Source of the DNA: Candidatus Nitrosocosmicus oleophilus | GTDB lineage: Archaea > Thermoproteota > Nitrososphaeria > Nitrososphaerales > Nitrososphaeraceae | NCBI RefSeq assembly: GCF_000802205.1 | Contig: NZ_CP012850.1 | Location: forward strand, 2,294,001 to 2,358,000 | Reading direction: 5' to 3' | DNA: 64,000 nt | Part shown: one piece after another, positions 56,041 through 64,000 of the stretch | How the letters are laid out: each line of letters starts with the position of its first letter | Numbering within the stretch: the stretch's first letter is position 1 | Position numbers and translations under genes: made by a program | The notes under the pieces: generated by a model | What the model was told of the DNA's origin: nothing | Database searches by the model: none | The model's input: the letters and a program-made list of their open reading frames with translations, nothing else

Positions 56041-57111
56041 ATGAAAGCTGCCTTCTTCTATGGACCTAATGATATAAGGATTAAGAATATAGACACTGAA
56101 ATCAGAACTGATGGGGAAAGCAAGTTAAGGGTATTGGCCTGCTCGGTCTGCAGCTATGATGTAAGAACATTTAGAAACGGGAGCTTTAAAGTAACTCCTC
56201 CAGTTATCCTTGGTCACGAAATTTGTGCTCAGACTATAACAGATTATAAGGGGAAAAACTTTAGCATCAAATCAGGCACTAGAGTTTCAATTTATCCTGT
56301 TATTCCTTGTTTTGAATGTTGGTATTGTAACAATAATAAGTATAATTTATGCTCTAATCTAAAAGAAATAGGATCCACTGTTAACGGAGGCTTTGCGGAA
56401 TTCATAAGGATTCCTAATCGGTTGTTTGAAATTGGTGGTATTGTTCCCGTATCAGACAAAATATCAAATGAGGAAGCAGCCCTCATTGAGCCCTTGGCCT
56501 GTTGTATAAATGGAATAAATCAAATCAGGAGAGGGGACTTTCAATCTATTGTAATTATAGGTGATGGACCCATTGGCCTTATGCAATTGATTTTATTAAG
56601 AAGATTATTTCCAGAAACAAACGTAACTGTGATAGGTAAAATAAAGCATAGATTAGAATCAGCTCGCAAATTAGGGGCACATAGGACCCTTGAAGTTACT
56701 GATAATGATTTCAATCCAATAATAGATGCCTTAAAGAAGTCTGACGAAGATCGTGCTCCAAATTTGATTTTTATTTCAAACAATAGCTCTACATCGATTG
56801 ATCTAGCACTCAAGATAATTACCAAAAACGGAAAATTGGTTATTTTTTCAGGAATAAAGAATCAACATAATAATTCAAATACTGGGACGACAAGATTAGA
56901 TCCTAATTTTATACATTACAATCAGATTACAATTTTTGGTAGTTTCAGTTCAAATCCTGAAAATCTAATAGAGGCAATGGATTTAGTTGATTCAGGAGAA
57001 ATCAAATTATCTGATTTTATAACTGGTACATACCATCTGAAGGATCTTACTAATGCTTTCGCATTCTCGGAATCATTTAAAGGCTTAAAATCGGTGATCA
57101 ATAAATTTTAG
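56041..57111 (+). CDS. Zinc-dependent alcohol (polyol) dehydrogenase
   Basis: Medium-chain dehydrogenase, 356 residues. Catalytic zinc ligands C37 (ACSVCSYD) and the H59-E60 pair (ILGHEI); the structural zinc lobe has C90, C93, C96 and C104 (CFECWYCNNNKYNLC). The NAD loop is IGDGPIGLMQL. Relatives include sorbitol and threonine dehydrogenases. An upstream TTG-type start at 55942 would overlap the TatD-like gene, so I use the ATG at 56041, which begins the conserved MKAAFFYGPND. Divergent partner of the EboB-like gene, perhaps sharing a control region. Confidence 0.9.
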   Translation: MKAAFFYGPNDIRIKNIDTEIRTDGESKLRVLACSVCSYDVRTFRNGSFKVTPPVILGHEICAQTITDYKGKNFSIKSGTRVSIYPVIPCFECWYCNNNKYNLCSNLKEIGSTVNGGFAEFIRIPNRLFEIGGIVPVSDKISNEEAALIEPLACCINGINQIRRGDFQSIVIIGDGPIGLMQLILLRRLFPETNVTVIGKIKHRLESARKLGAHRTLEVTDNDFNPIIDALKKSDEDRAPNLIFISNNSSTSIDLALKIITKNGKLVIFSGIKNQHNNSNTGTTRLDPNFIHYNQITIFGSFSSNPENLIEAMDLVDSGEIKLSDFITGTYHLKDLTNAFAFSESFKGLKSVINKF

Positions 57112-57193
57112 AAAAATTATAATATTAACTATATAGTCGATTGTTTGTATTGTGAATTCTCTTGAGATCTATGATAAGGATGCTTCAAAAAAA

Positions 57194-58447
57194 TTAATTG
57201 AAGCTAAATCCGGATCCTAGAGAACCTTGAATTCGGTATTTAGCTTGAGTTATTGCGTCATCCAGTTGTCCCTGTGCTCTATCCAAGCTGCTATCTACTC
57301 TGTCTAACACTGCAGGGAATCCCTGTAAGAATGGAGTATATATTGCTCTTGCGTTATCGATTTGACCTATACCAATGCTCCTAGCTAAATCCAAGAAGCT
57401 GGTTGGATTGAAATTTGGAGTTGCACTTGCAGAAGCCTCTGGGTCTGTTGCTGGGGTGTTAATGAATGATGTTGGATTAATACCGCCAAATCTGTTTAAG
57501 ATGTCACTAATTCCATTTTGTTGTGGGTTGTTGTCACCAACTAAACTTTGACTAGATGGGTTTGTATCTTCAGTGTTAGAGGGAGCATCTCTGTTAGTAA
57601 ACTTGCTTATAATGTCGTTAATTCCATTTTGTTGTGGGTTGTTGTCACCAACTAGGCTTTGACTAGATGGGTTTGTATCTTCAGTGTTAGAGGGAGCATC
57701 TCTGTTAGTAAACTTGCTTATAATGTCGTTAATTCCATTTTGTTGTGGGTTGTTGTCACCAACTAGGCTTTGACTAGATGGGTTTGTATCTTCAGTGTTA
57801 GAGGGAGCATCTCTGTTAGTAAACTTGCTTATAATGTCGTTTACATTGTTTGTTTGTTCATTATCATCACTGCTTGTTTGTTCATTTTCGCCTGGGTTTG
57901 TTTGTTCTTCATTTTCGGTATTAGTATTTTCAGTGTTAGAGGAAGCATCTCTGTTAGTAAACTTGCTTATAATGTCGTTTACATTGTTTGTTTGTTCATT
58001 ATCATCACTGCTTGTTTGTTCATTATCATCACTGCTTGTTTGTTCATTATCATCACTGCTTGTTTGTTCATTATCATCACTGCTTGTTTGTTCATTATCA
58101 TCACTGCTTGTTTGTTCATTATCATCACTGCTTGTTTGTTCATTATCATCACTGCTTGTTTGTTCATTATTGCCGTTGTCATTGCCGTTGTCATTGCCGT
58201 TGTCATTGCCGTTGTCATTGCCGTTGTCATTGCCGTTGTCATTGCCGTTGTCATTGCCGTTGTCATTGCCGTTGTCATTGCCACCTCTATCGGTAAATTT
58301 CTTTATTGCATCTGAGACAGAATCTGCAGAAGTTTGCTGAAGACTCATATTGTTGATGGGAACAACGTATAACAGTAGTGTGAAAGCTACTACTACTAAT
58401 GCTATTTGGTATTTATATTTTTTTAGATCTGTATCGCGATATTTCAC
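57194..58447 (-). CDS. Secreted protein built of three repeat classes
   Basis: 417 residues from GTG. A hydrophobic segment at 13-31 (YQIALVVVAFTLLLYVVPIN) is a signal or anchor. After it come about nine GNDN units, then seven EQTSSDDN octads, a lone octad copy between divergent FTNRDA segments, then three 37-residue units around INDIISKFTNRDAPSNTEDT, and a non-repetitive C-terminal helix region (about 330-417) with several amphipathic helices. The repeats are acidic and disordered, rich in D, N, S and Q. It is probably a surface or matrix protein of variable length. The GTG lies 17 bases below a 77-base duplicated promoter; the RNA start is expected at the codon itself. Confidence 0.8.
   Translation of the reverse strand: MKYRDTDLKKYKYQIALVVVAFTLLLYVVPINNMSLQQTSADSVSDAIKKFTDRGGNDNGNDNGNDNGNDNGNDNGNDNGNDNGNDNGNDNGNNEQTSSDDNEQTSSDDNEQTSSDDNEQTSSDDNEQTSSDDNEQTSSDDNEQTSSDDNEQTNNVNDIISKFTNRDASSNTENTNTENEEQTNPGENEQTSSDDNEQTNNVNDIISKFTNRDAPSNTEDTNPSSQSLVGDNNPQQNGINDIISKFTNRDAPSNTEDTNPSSQSLVGDNNPQQNGINDIISKFTNRDAPSNTEDTNPSSQSLVGDNNPQQNGISDILNRFGGINPTSFINTPATDPEASASATPNFNPTSFLDLARSIGIGQIDNARAIYTPFLQGFPAVLDRVDSSLDRAQGQLDDAITQAKYRIQGSLGSGFSFN
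57511..57843 (-). repeat. Three 111-base tandem repeats inside the secreted protein gene
   Basis: Units begin at 57511, 57622 and 57733 with a constant 111-base period (37 codons). The copies are almost identical, with a few silent changes (for example ACTAAACTTTG against ACTAGGCTTTG). They encode the FTNRDAPSNTEDTNPSSQS units. Confidence 0.9.
57995..58168 (-). repeat. 24-base tandem repeats, about seven units
   Basis: TTCATTATCATCACTGCTTG plus TTTG repeats without visible variation and codes for EQTSSDDN octads. Identical copies suggest active slippage or recombination. One extra copy lies near 57860-57885. Confidence 0.9.
58171..58282 (-). repeat. 12-base tandem repeats, about nine units
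   Basis: TGCCGTTGTCAT repeats for 112 bases and codes for GNDN units. All units look identical. Length is probably variable between strains. Confidence 0.9.
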
Positions 58448-58463
58448 TAGATATTATGAATAT

Positions 58464-58540
58464 AACAATATATAAAAAGATATCTCTGTTGATATCGGTA
58501 CTCTCTCCAACCTATAGTAACAAAATTGAAATATTTGAAA
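58464..58540 (-). repeat. 77-base duplicated promoter, copy 1
   Basis: Identical over 77 bases to 59737-59813. Read on the minus strand it contains TTTTTATATA (58469-58478), a TATA box whose expected RNA start falls at the GTG (58447) of the repetitive secreted protein. This copy ends exactly 17 bases before that codon. Confidence 0.85.
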
Positions 58541-58690
58541 ATCATTTAATCCTCCACACCTATATTCCAAAACCAATTTACTTTCTATTATTTTGGAATT
58601 AATTGAATTTATCAAAAAAAATTTTAATTGTATAGCCTTGTTATACTCTTTAATTTCATACTAACATCATTAAAGGAGGAATTTTTAAGA

Positions 58691-59620
58691 TCATATTTCT
58701 CTCAATCTTCCTTTGAACAAGGTAATCAAAGTATATACAATTGCGGAAGTAGCCAGTAATAATATTCCCATAATTGCAAAACCGAGAGATAGTATTATCA
58801 TATTGGTTGAAACAAAACGTGTCGTAGAAAACAAGTCAAGGGCACTATACATGAATATCGATGATATAATTAGTAATAATAATCCCGGAATACCATAGAA
58901 TATCAGAGGCTTCCTGAATGATAGATATCTAAATAAATGGTTAAAAACCGCTAATCCATGCGCTATCGGATTATGTGTGGAACCATTACCATTGTACGTT
59001 ACGGTAATTGGTACTTCTGCCACTCTCAAATTATGTTCATTAGCTTTTAACAAGATTTCAGTAGATATCGCCATACCGTCTTCATACAATTTTAGATTAT
59101 CAAGGGCATTCAGATTATACGCTCTGAAGCCACTTTGAGCGTCTGTTATCTTATTATAAGAAACTACCTGAGTAAATTTTGTAATTGCTCTTATTCCAAA
59201 ATTCCTATATGAAGGAACATGCTGCATATCTTCTTTTTTTAAGAACCGAGATCCGATTACAATATCTGCCTCATTTTTCATGAGCGGGTCGATTATCTCA
59301 GGTATCTGATCAGGGTCGTGTTGACCATCAGAATCAAGTGTTATCATAATATCCGCGTTTCTTTTCAAGGCAAATTTGAATAATTCACTCAGGGCCTTTC
59401 CATACCCTTTATTTCGAGAGTTTCGGATCACTACAGCACCTACTTCTTTAGCAATTTCTGAAGTTCGATCTATAGATCCATCATCATATACAATTACCTC
59501 ACTAGCATGGGTTTTTGCTTTTGTTATTATTTCTCTAATATTATCTTCCTCATTATAAGCAGGAATACATACAATTATATGTTTAGACGTAGATTCATTT
59601 GAAACCAAATCCAAAGTCAT
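58691..59620 (-). CDS. Family 2 glycosyltransferase with two C-terminal membrane helices (DPM-like)
   Basis: 309 residues. GT-A fold: IIVCIPAYNEEDNI at the start, D46-D47 (VYDDGSIDRTS), and the D96-x-D98 metal motif in LDSDGQHDPDQI; GSRF and DAQSGFRAYN follow, as in polyprenyl-phosphate sugar synthases. Two hydrophobic segments near 235-258 and 270-298 anchor it to the membrane. It probably loads a sugar on a polyprenol carrier for protein or polysaccharide glycosylation. A 30-codon leader ORF ends seven bases before its ATG, downstream of a duplicated promoter. Confidence 0.92.
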   Translation of the reverse strand: MTLDLVSNESTSKHIIVCIPAYNEEDNIREIITKAKTHASEVIVYDDGSIDRTSEIAKEVGAVVIRNSRNKGYGKALSELFKFALKRNADIMITLDSDGQHDPDQIPEIIDPLMKNEADIVIGSRFLKKEDMQHVPSYRNFGIRAITKFTQVVSYNKITDAQSGFRAYNLNALDNLKLYEDGMAISTEILLKANEHNLRVAEVPITVTYNGNGSTHNPIAHGLAVFNHLFRYLSFRKPLIFYGIPGLLLLIISSIFMYSALDLFSTTRFVSTNMIILSLGFAIMGILLLATSAIVYTLITLFKGRLREI

Positions 59621-59627
59621 TTTTTCA

Positions 59628-59720
59628 TCACCCGATTAATTCCAAATTACTCCAATTCACCACATACACTACACTCGAAGGATAAGGATCTTTAGGTCCT
59701 ATGTTAAACTGAAAATTCAA
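59628..59720 (-). CDS. Candidate 30-residue leader ORF before the GT2 gene
   Basis: A TTG at 59720 lies exactly 17 bases below copy 2 of the duplicated promoter, the same spacing as the GTG of the repetitive protein below copy 1, so a leaderless start is expected here. The frame encodes about 30 residues (NFQFNIGPKDPYPSSVVYVV and on) and stops at 59628, seven bases before the GT2 ATG. It may be a leader peptide, a remnant left by the duplication, or chance. Confidence 0.4.
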   Translation of the reverse strand: MNFQFNIGPKDPYPSSVVYVVNWSNLELIG

Positions 59721-59736
59721 TATTTTGTATTGATAC

Positions 59737-59813
59737 AACAATATATAAAAAGATATCTCTGTTGATATCGGTACTCTCTCCAACCTATAGTAACAAAATT
59801 GAAATATTTGAAA
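59737..59813 (-). repeat. 77-base duplicated promoter, copy 2
   Basis: Identical to 58464-58540. The TATA box (59742-59751) predicts an RNA start near 59720, about 100 bases before the GT2 start codon. The copies are 1,273 bases apart in the same orientation. Confidence 0.85.
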
Positions 59814-60057
59814 TTTGATTATTTGTTCAAAAACCGTTAGATTTGTTATAAATAATTTAATAAATGTGATACTATGTCTAATCTCCAATCAAGTATTATC
59901 CATTCAAGAAATTATTTAACGCAGAATATTAAATAAGTTTATTGAATGATTTTATTAGATTCAACATAAATATAAATTATGGAATGGATTATTTTGCATG
60001 AAAGATCGAATTGAAAGTATTAGAGAGAAATCATAATTTTACTCCCTAGAGAGTATA

Positions 60058-61113
60058 CTATTTACCTGTAGCCAAAGCTTCATAAAGTGTCAAATATTTT
60101 TTCATAACCTTCTCATGGGCAAACATATTTATAGCAAATTCCTTATTTTTTAAACCCATTTCTTTGAATTTCTTATTATTAAATACAATATCATGTAATA
60201 ATTTTTTCAGTCCATCATTAATGGAATCCTGATCAAGTTCCACTATGTAATTGTTATTGGAATCCATCATTTCTAATACTCCATCTAGTTGATTGCAAAA
60301 GATAACCTTTTCATTCATCATGGCTTCCATTATTACATAGGGTTGGTTATCTAATCCTGAGATATGCAAGTAAGCATCTGCATCTTTTAGGTAGTCATTA
60401 AAAATCCCACTAAATCCCATAAACTTGATATTCTTGATATAACCATATTTTTTTTTAAATTTCTCTAGATGTTTTCCATTCCCGAAAACTAGTAATTTAA
60501 TATCTCTCGAAGGTATTGACACTTTTTCTATAACTCTCAAGAGGTAATTTAGCCCCTCAGCCTTCTTCTCAATCTTGAATGTGGTTGCAGTCAATAGAAG
60601 AATGTCTGCTATTTTTGGAAAAGCAGATTCGTGGTTAACAGTCTTTTTAGGAATGTAAGGATTGGGAATAATGGTATAATTTGTCCTAATCTTAAGCTCA
60701 TTCAACAAATACTTGTTGAGGGATACTAATCGGTCTGAGATTAATCTAGATATTTTATCTGTGATTAGGAAAAGAAGGTATTGTATAGGTTGCCTAAATT
60801 TGGATATCTCTTTAGTATAAATTCCATGGTAGGTTATAATAATTTTCTTTTTTTTGAGTCTTGCAATAATCATGAATGGTAAAATGTATGGCGATAATAC
60901 TACGAAGTGGATGATTTCAATTTTTGGTTGCAAACTTAAAAATTCTCTGAATAAGCCTAAGTAGCTCAAAAATAATCCATTTTCCCGATTCCAAAAAAGT
61001 TGGTACGATTTGATAGGTATGGTTTTAGCCCCCTCCGTAATTTCTCGTGCAAATCGTTGAACACCAGATTTTGAATTATTTGCAAAGGGACAAAAATACA
61101 ATACTGATATCAT
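60058..61113 (-). CDS. Family 4 glycosyltransferase
   Basis: 351 residues, GT-B fold. The N-terminal nucleotide-free domain ends near ITYHGIYTKEI; the C-terminal donor domain shows a variant of the GT4 E-x7-E region (ISGLDNQPYVIMEAMMNEKV), where the first glutamate of the usual motif is not conserved, so donor binding may differ. The start VLYFCPFANNSKSGVQRFAR is typical of GT4 enzymes with a G-G-x-R-like loop. Likely adds a sugar to a cell-surface or extracellular polysaccharide. It lies 104 bases from the next GT4 gene on the same strand. Confidence 0.88.
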   Translation of the reverse strand: MISVLYFCPFANNSKSGVQRFAREITEGAKTIPIKSYQLFWNRENGLFLSYLGLFREFLSLQPKIEIIHFVVLSPYILPFMIIARLKKKKIIITYHGIYTKEISKFRQPIQYLLFLITDKISRLISDRLVSLNKYLLNELKIRTNYTIIPNPYIPKKTVNHESAFPKIADILLLTATTFKIEKKAEGLNYLLRVIEKVSIPSRDIKLLVFGNGKHLEKFKKKYGYIKNIKFMGFSGIFNDYLKDADAYLHISGLDNQPYVIMEAMMNEKVIFCNQLDGVLEMMDSNNNYIVELDQDSINDGLKKLLHDIVFNNKKFKEMGLKNKEFAINMFAHEKVMKKYLTLYEALATGK

Positions 61114-61217
61114 TATATTAAAGCAGCAAAAGAACTAACCAGATAATTGATATATAAACCCATTCTAACCTCAATCCTAGCATTAGTCCGAGCTACAACA
61201 TAAAGAGCGAATCTCTC

Positions 61218-62408
61218 TTATTGCAAATGATCTTGATTTATTGTCTGTCGATAGGCAAATTCAACTTGTCTTGTTATATTCCTCCAGTCAAATCTTTCCA
61301 TATAGTTCATTACCTTCTTTTCATTAGTGGAAATGACCTCAAAGTTATTCAAGAGGCCTTCTATAGTTCTATAGATTTCATCTGCAGTACAACTTTTGAT
61401 CATAGACTTCATCGGGTACTTTTCCAAGACTTCGGGCATACTTCCAACAGGCGTATATACGATGTGCATTGAAGCAGCCATGGCCTCAAGTAGGACTATT
61501 GGTAATCCTTCAAATTTTGAAGGGATTACAAAAATATCTGACATTATATAATATTTAATTAATTCTTCATGTGACTGCCAGTTTATTAAGATAATGTTTG
61601 GTTCATCCCTTATAATAGAAACTATCTGCTCCTTTAGAGATCCATTTCCTATCATTATCACTTTAATCATTTGGAAATTGCTTGCTAATTGTCTTGAAGC
61701 TTCAGCAAATTCTAATATCCCCTTCACATCTTCAAATCTCCCACAGAAAAGTATGATTGGAGTATTGTTACTAAGACCGTGGGCTTCTCGGAATGGAACT
61801 CTTTTGTTACTATTTTCATAATAAAGCTGGTTATTGATCCCGTTAGAAATTTGATAATAATACTTGTCACCTTTGGCATATAGTTTTGCATAGCTAATAT
61901 TATTTGCAGTCAACCCTATTATCCCAGTAGTCTTACCAAGGATTCTTGCGAAAACAAGTTTGTTAAAATATTCTTCAATTTTTGTTTTTCCCCCTAGTCT
62001 TTTTGGATTTAGTGCGAAATTAGTATGGATGGTTAAAATACAAGGAACCCCATATTTTTTGGAAGATCTTATGGCCAGCCATGACGTTGGATAGTGCTGA
62101 CCATGTGTATGTACCAGGTCAAAATTTCCATTCTTTATTATTTTATCGATTCGCATACCCAGGTCTACCGGAAAACTAAAATTTTTTAGCGTAGAATACG
62201 GCCAGGGCAATAAGTACAACGAAGGAATTTTGATCAATTTGTTAATATCGTTTGCATTATTTCTCTCAGTAATTTTATGCGGAGCTATGATAGTAACATC
62301 ATGGCCATCTAATTGTAGATTCTTAGAAATGGCATATACATGGTCCGAAATTCCACCTATGTCTGGAGGGAAAAAGGGTGTAACTTGTAGAATTTTCAAA
62401 ATAAACAA
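61218..62408 (-). CDS. Family 4 glycosyltransferase
   Basis: 396 residues, GT-B fold. The acceptor loop PFFPPDIGGISDHV at the start, HTHGQHYPT and LTIHTNFAL in the first domain, then LFCGRFEDVKG and the E-x7-E pair in SKFEGLPIVLLEAMAA, followed by GSMPEVL. It resembles archaeal and bacterial phosphatidylinositol-type and exopolysaccharide mannosyl/glucosyltransferases. The first three residues are unusual; a TTG at codon 4 (LKILQVTPFFPP) is a good alternative start. It and the GT4 gene at 60058 form a pair. Confidence 0.92.
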   Translation of the reverse strand: MFILKILQVTPFFPPDIGGISDHVYAISKNLQLDGHDVTIIAPHKITERNNANDINKLIKIPSLYLLPWPYSTLKNFSFPVDLGMRIDKIIKNGNFDLVHTHGQHYPTSWLAIRSSKKYGVPCILTIHTNFALNPKRLGGKTKIEEYFNKLVFARILGKTTGIIGLTANNISYAKLYAKGDKYYYQISNGINNQLYYENSNKRVPFREAHGLSNNTPIILFCGRFEDVKGILEFAEASRQLASNFQMIKVIMIGNGSLKEQIVSIIRDEPNIILINWQSHEELIKYYIMSDIFVIPSKFEGLPIVLLEAMAASMHIVYTPVGSMPEVLEKYPMKSMIKSCTADEIYRTIEGLLNNFEVISTNEKKVMNYMERFDWRNITRQVEFAYRQTINQDHLQ

Positions 62409-62505
62409 TTAATTTAGAATACCAGACAGATTTATGGCTTATGTTGGTAACAACACAGTCAAATCTTGCAAGTCCCCAGAATATGTTTGGTTGAGAAAGA
62501 TAAAA

Positions 62506-64000
62506 TTATTGGCCAGGATAAAAATGAAAATTCATTACTGTCCTTACTGATACTGTGATCAAACTAATACAAATGAACAGGAGTAAAAGATTTCCGTTGT
62601 ACCTTATTATTCTTGAAAGTCCTATGGCAGCGGGGATCTGTAATGGTATTTCATAAATTAGCCTGGTCAAAATTTCCGTTTCCCCAAATAATATGGGAAA
62701 TAAGGTCAGAGAAGAAAAAATGAGGAAGAAGATAGTCCCTGTTTCCCTTGTCGAGCAATATATAATCCAATAGACTACAAGTGAGAGTATTATAGGATTC
62801 CCAATTTGGCCAGCCATGTATATTTGGGTGGTGTCAACCAAGTTGTGCCAAATTGTATAAATATCATTAACGCCGAGTCCTTGATTGTTCGCAAATGTGA
62901 AATTTTCAGTAACTCCAGAGTTATTAGTTAAAATCATTTTCGAAGTATCTATGGCTATAGATGGAATAAGCGCCAAAAATAGGAAGAGAATGAGTTTTCT
63001 CTGTTTACTATGGGAAAAAAGTAATGTTGTAAGGAAAATTAACAGAACAAGACAAAAAATGGTCCATGTAGGAGCATGACTAAAATGCACAAGAACTAAT
63101 AACAATGAAAAAATTACTATGTAGCGAATTGATTTTTTCCTTAGTGATTTAAACAAGAAATATATGGCCAGGTAACCGAAAATTAGAGAAAACCAATTTG
63201 CATATAGTCCAGCATAAATCCCAATAAGAACTTGGAAAGGTATTGTAAATAATGCAGCTATTAATGCAGTCCTATAACTTGAAGTCAGTTCTACAGTAAG
63301 GAAATAGACGCTAAGTATAAGTAAAGGTCCTAACAGTAGAGGTAATAGTTCTAAAGTGGTACCATAGCCATTGGTATTTAGTATGTTAGAAATAGAATAG
63401 AAAACTAGCAGGGAAACAGCCCTATCTCCGCTTGACTGGTTATGAAATACTTGATAAAGAATTTCAGGAATCGAAGTTGACTCAGATTGAGTGTTGTTTA
63501 AAAATCTAATGTAATCAAGCGTATCATCACCAATAAACTGTGCGTCTGGATTTATTGTTATTAAATGAGGGATCAAAGAAATACTGGTCGAAATACAGAT
63601 AATGATAAGCAGATAAATTACCCTATCCTTAAGGTTTGGTTGTGGACCAGAAATACAAAATTGCTTCGCCTGATCTTGATGAGGATCAATATGAGGTCTA
63701 AATATTTTTGAGATTGCCATCTTTATTGGAATAGCTAAAGCGATGAGGAATAACATAATCGGCGTAAGAACTGTAAATAACAAATAACCATAATAAAAAA
63801 AGTTCATTGGCGGAAATAACAAATCTGGGTCAAATACTAATGGAATGGTAATAGCCAGACTGAGGAGCGCTAAAGCAATACCCATGATCGAGATATAATT
63901 AATGCAAAGTTTTTCATCTATTAGTAACAAATTTCTTTTTGAAATCCGGTTGAATATAATAAGGGATACGATTGATGGTGGGATTATTAGAGATAGATAC
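62506..64000 (-). CDS. Polytopic membrane protein, probably GT-C-like, cut by right edge
   Basis: From a TTG at 63930 the product is 474 residues, but the frame stays open upstream to base 64000 (SLIIPPSIVSLIIFNRISKR), adding another hydrophobic segment, so the gene very likely starts outside the window. About eleven membrane helices are visible. A long first external loop carries DAQFIGDDTLDYIRFLNN, and acidic pairs at that position are typical of GT-C glycosyltransferases that use lipid-linked sugars. I cannot name the family. It follows the direction of the glycosyltransferases and probably belongs to the same surface-polysaccharide region. Confidence 0.75.
   Translation of the reverse strand, partial: YLSLIIPPSIVSLIIFNRISKRNLLLIDEKLCINYISIMGIALALLSLAITIPLVFDPDLLFPPMNFFYYGYLLFTVLTPIMLFLIALAIPIKMAISKIFRPHIDPHQDQAKQFCISGPQPNLKDRVIYLLIIICISTSISLIPHLITINPDAQFIGDDTLDYIRFLNNTQSESTSIPEILYQVFHNQSSGDRAVSLLVFYSISNILNTNGYGTTLELLPLLLGPLLILSVYFLTVELTSSYRTALIAALFTIPFQVLIGIYAGLYANWFSLIFGYLAIYFLFKSLRKKSIRYIVIFSLLLVLVHFSHAPTWTIFCLVLLIFLTTLLFSHSKQRKLILFLFLALIPSIAIDTSKMILTNNSGVTENFTFANNQGLGVNDIYTIWHNLVDTTQIYMAGQIGNPIILSLVVYWIIYCSTRETGTIFFLIFSSLTLFPILFGETEILTRLIYEIPLQIPAAIGLSRIIRYNGNLLLLFICISLITVSVRTVMNFHFYPGQ

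Larger units (their letters stand above)
59621..60057. other. Upstream region of GT2 gene with duplicated promoter
   Basis: Apart from the candidate leader ORF and promoter copy 2, the rest (59814-60057) is AT-rich and I see no gene. An 86-codon frame across 59628-59888 reads through the promoter repeat and is not accepted in that length. Confidence 0.5.

Noticed and set aside
57132-57219. Short GTG frame downstream of the alcohol dehydrogenase
   Set aside because: About 22 codons only, running into the 3' end of the repetitive protein gene; could be a truncated gene start but nothing supports it.
57995-58282. CRISPR-like appearance of the repeat tract
   Set aside because: Units are contiguous, in frame with a coding sequence and without spacers.
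57770-58340. Two 181-codon plus-strand frames, two ~100-codon frames
   Set aside because: They are shadows of the 12- and 24-base repeats, whose unit lengths are multiples of three and so keep every frame open; the products are monotonous hydrophobic or HC-rich strings.
59628-59888. 86-codon minus-strand ORF
   Set aside because: Its 5' half runs through the duplicated promoter copy, so only the part after TTG 59720 could be translated; that part is listed separately.

Overview
The window is chromosomal DNA of an AT-rich archaeon, most probably a soil-type ammonia-oxidising Nitrososphaerota (Thaumarchaeota), order Nitrososphaerales, perhaps near Candidatus Nitrosocosmicus. The basis is protein content, not a marker gene: class I lysyl-tRNA synthetase, archaeal NMN adenylyltransferase, the archaeal shikimate route (ADTH synthase, type II dehydroquinate synthase, GHMP shikimate kinase), cofG/cofH for F420, a B12-domain mutase subunit typical of the 3-hydroxypropionate/4-hydroxybutyrate cycle, an archaeal Elp3, and many small secreted N/Q/S-rich proteins. 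I saw no rRNA, tRNA, CRISPR array or intact insertion sequence. Many genes start with TTG or GTG close behind a TATA box, which fits leaderless transcription. Layout: 1-9.3 kb holds a cut-off membrane-anchored protein, cysS, a Rieske ferredoxin, metG, nadM, an egtD-like methyltransferase, cofH/cofG, and a B12-domain mutase subunit whose 5' end looks out of frame. From 9.3 to 23.1 kb one long minus-strand array carries ilvC, tyrA, a chorismate mutase-aminotransferase fusion, aroC, aroA, aroK, aroE, aroD, tatC, an orphan DNA methyltransferase, type II dehydroquinate synthase and ADTH synthase: nearly the whole route to chorismate and on towards tyrosine. From 23.1 to 32.7 kb lie nadE, gltA, purM, elp3, lysS and uncharacterised membrane or small proteins. 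From 33 to 53.9 kb the window is accessory and gene-poor: small secreted or membrane proteins, a nitroreductase, an unusual thioredoxin reductase with a stand-alone RAM domain, two TIM-barrel isomerases, an alkaline-phosphatase-type hydrolase and an EboC-like UbiA protein, an NHL propeller, two zinc mini-proteins, a frame-disrupted coiled-coil gene, and curlin-like repeat proteins. From 53.9 kb to the end there is a surface-glycan region: a sugar-nucleotide epimerase, a TatD-type hydrolase, a zinc alcohol dehydrogenase, a strongly repetitive secreted protein, one GT2 and two GT4 glycosyltransferases and a polytopic membrane protein cut by the right edge. The most interesting signals are: (1) a dispersed set resembling the bacterial ebo metabolite-traffic cluster (EboB-, C-, E- and F-like proteins between 38.5 and 56 kb); (2) a perfect 77-bp duplicated promoter at 58.5 and 59.7 kb, each copy placing a non-ATG start 17 nt away and creating a 30-codon leader ORF before a glycosyltransferase; (3) a family of amyloid-like N/Q-rich secreted proteins; (4) a thioredoxin reductase lacking the NADPH signature in a window that also carries F420 genes; (5) two genes broken or mis-started at short homopolymers.
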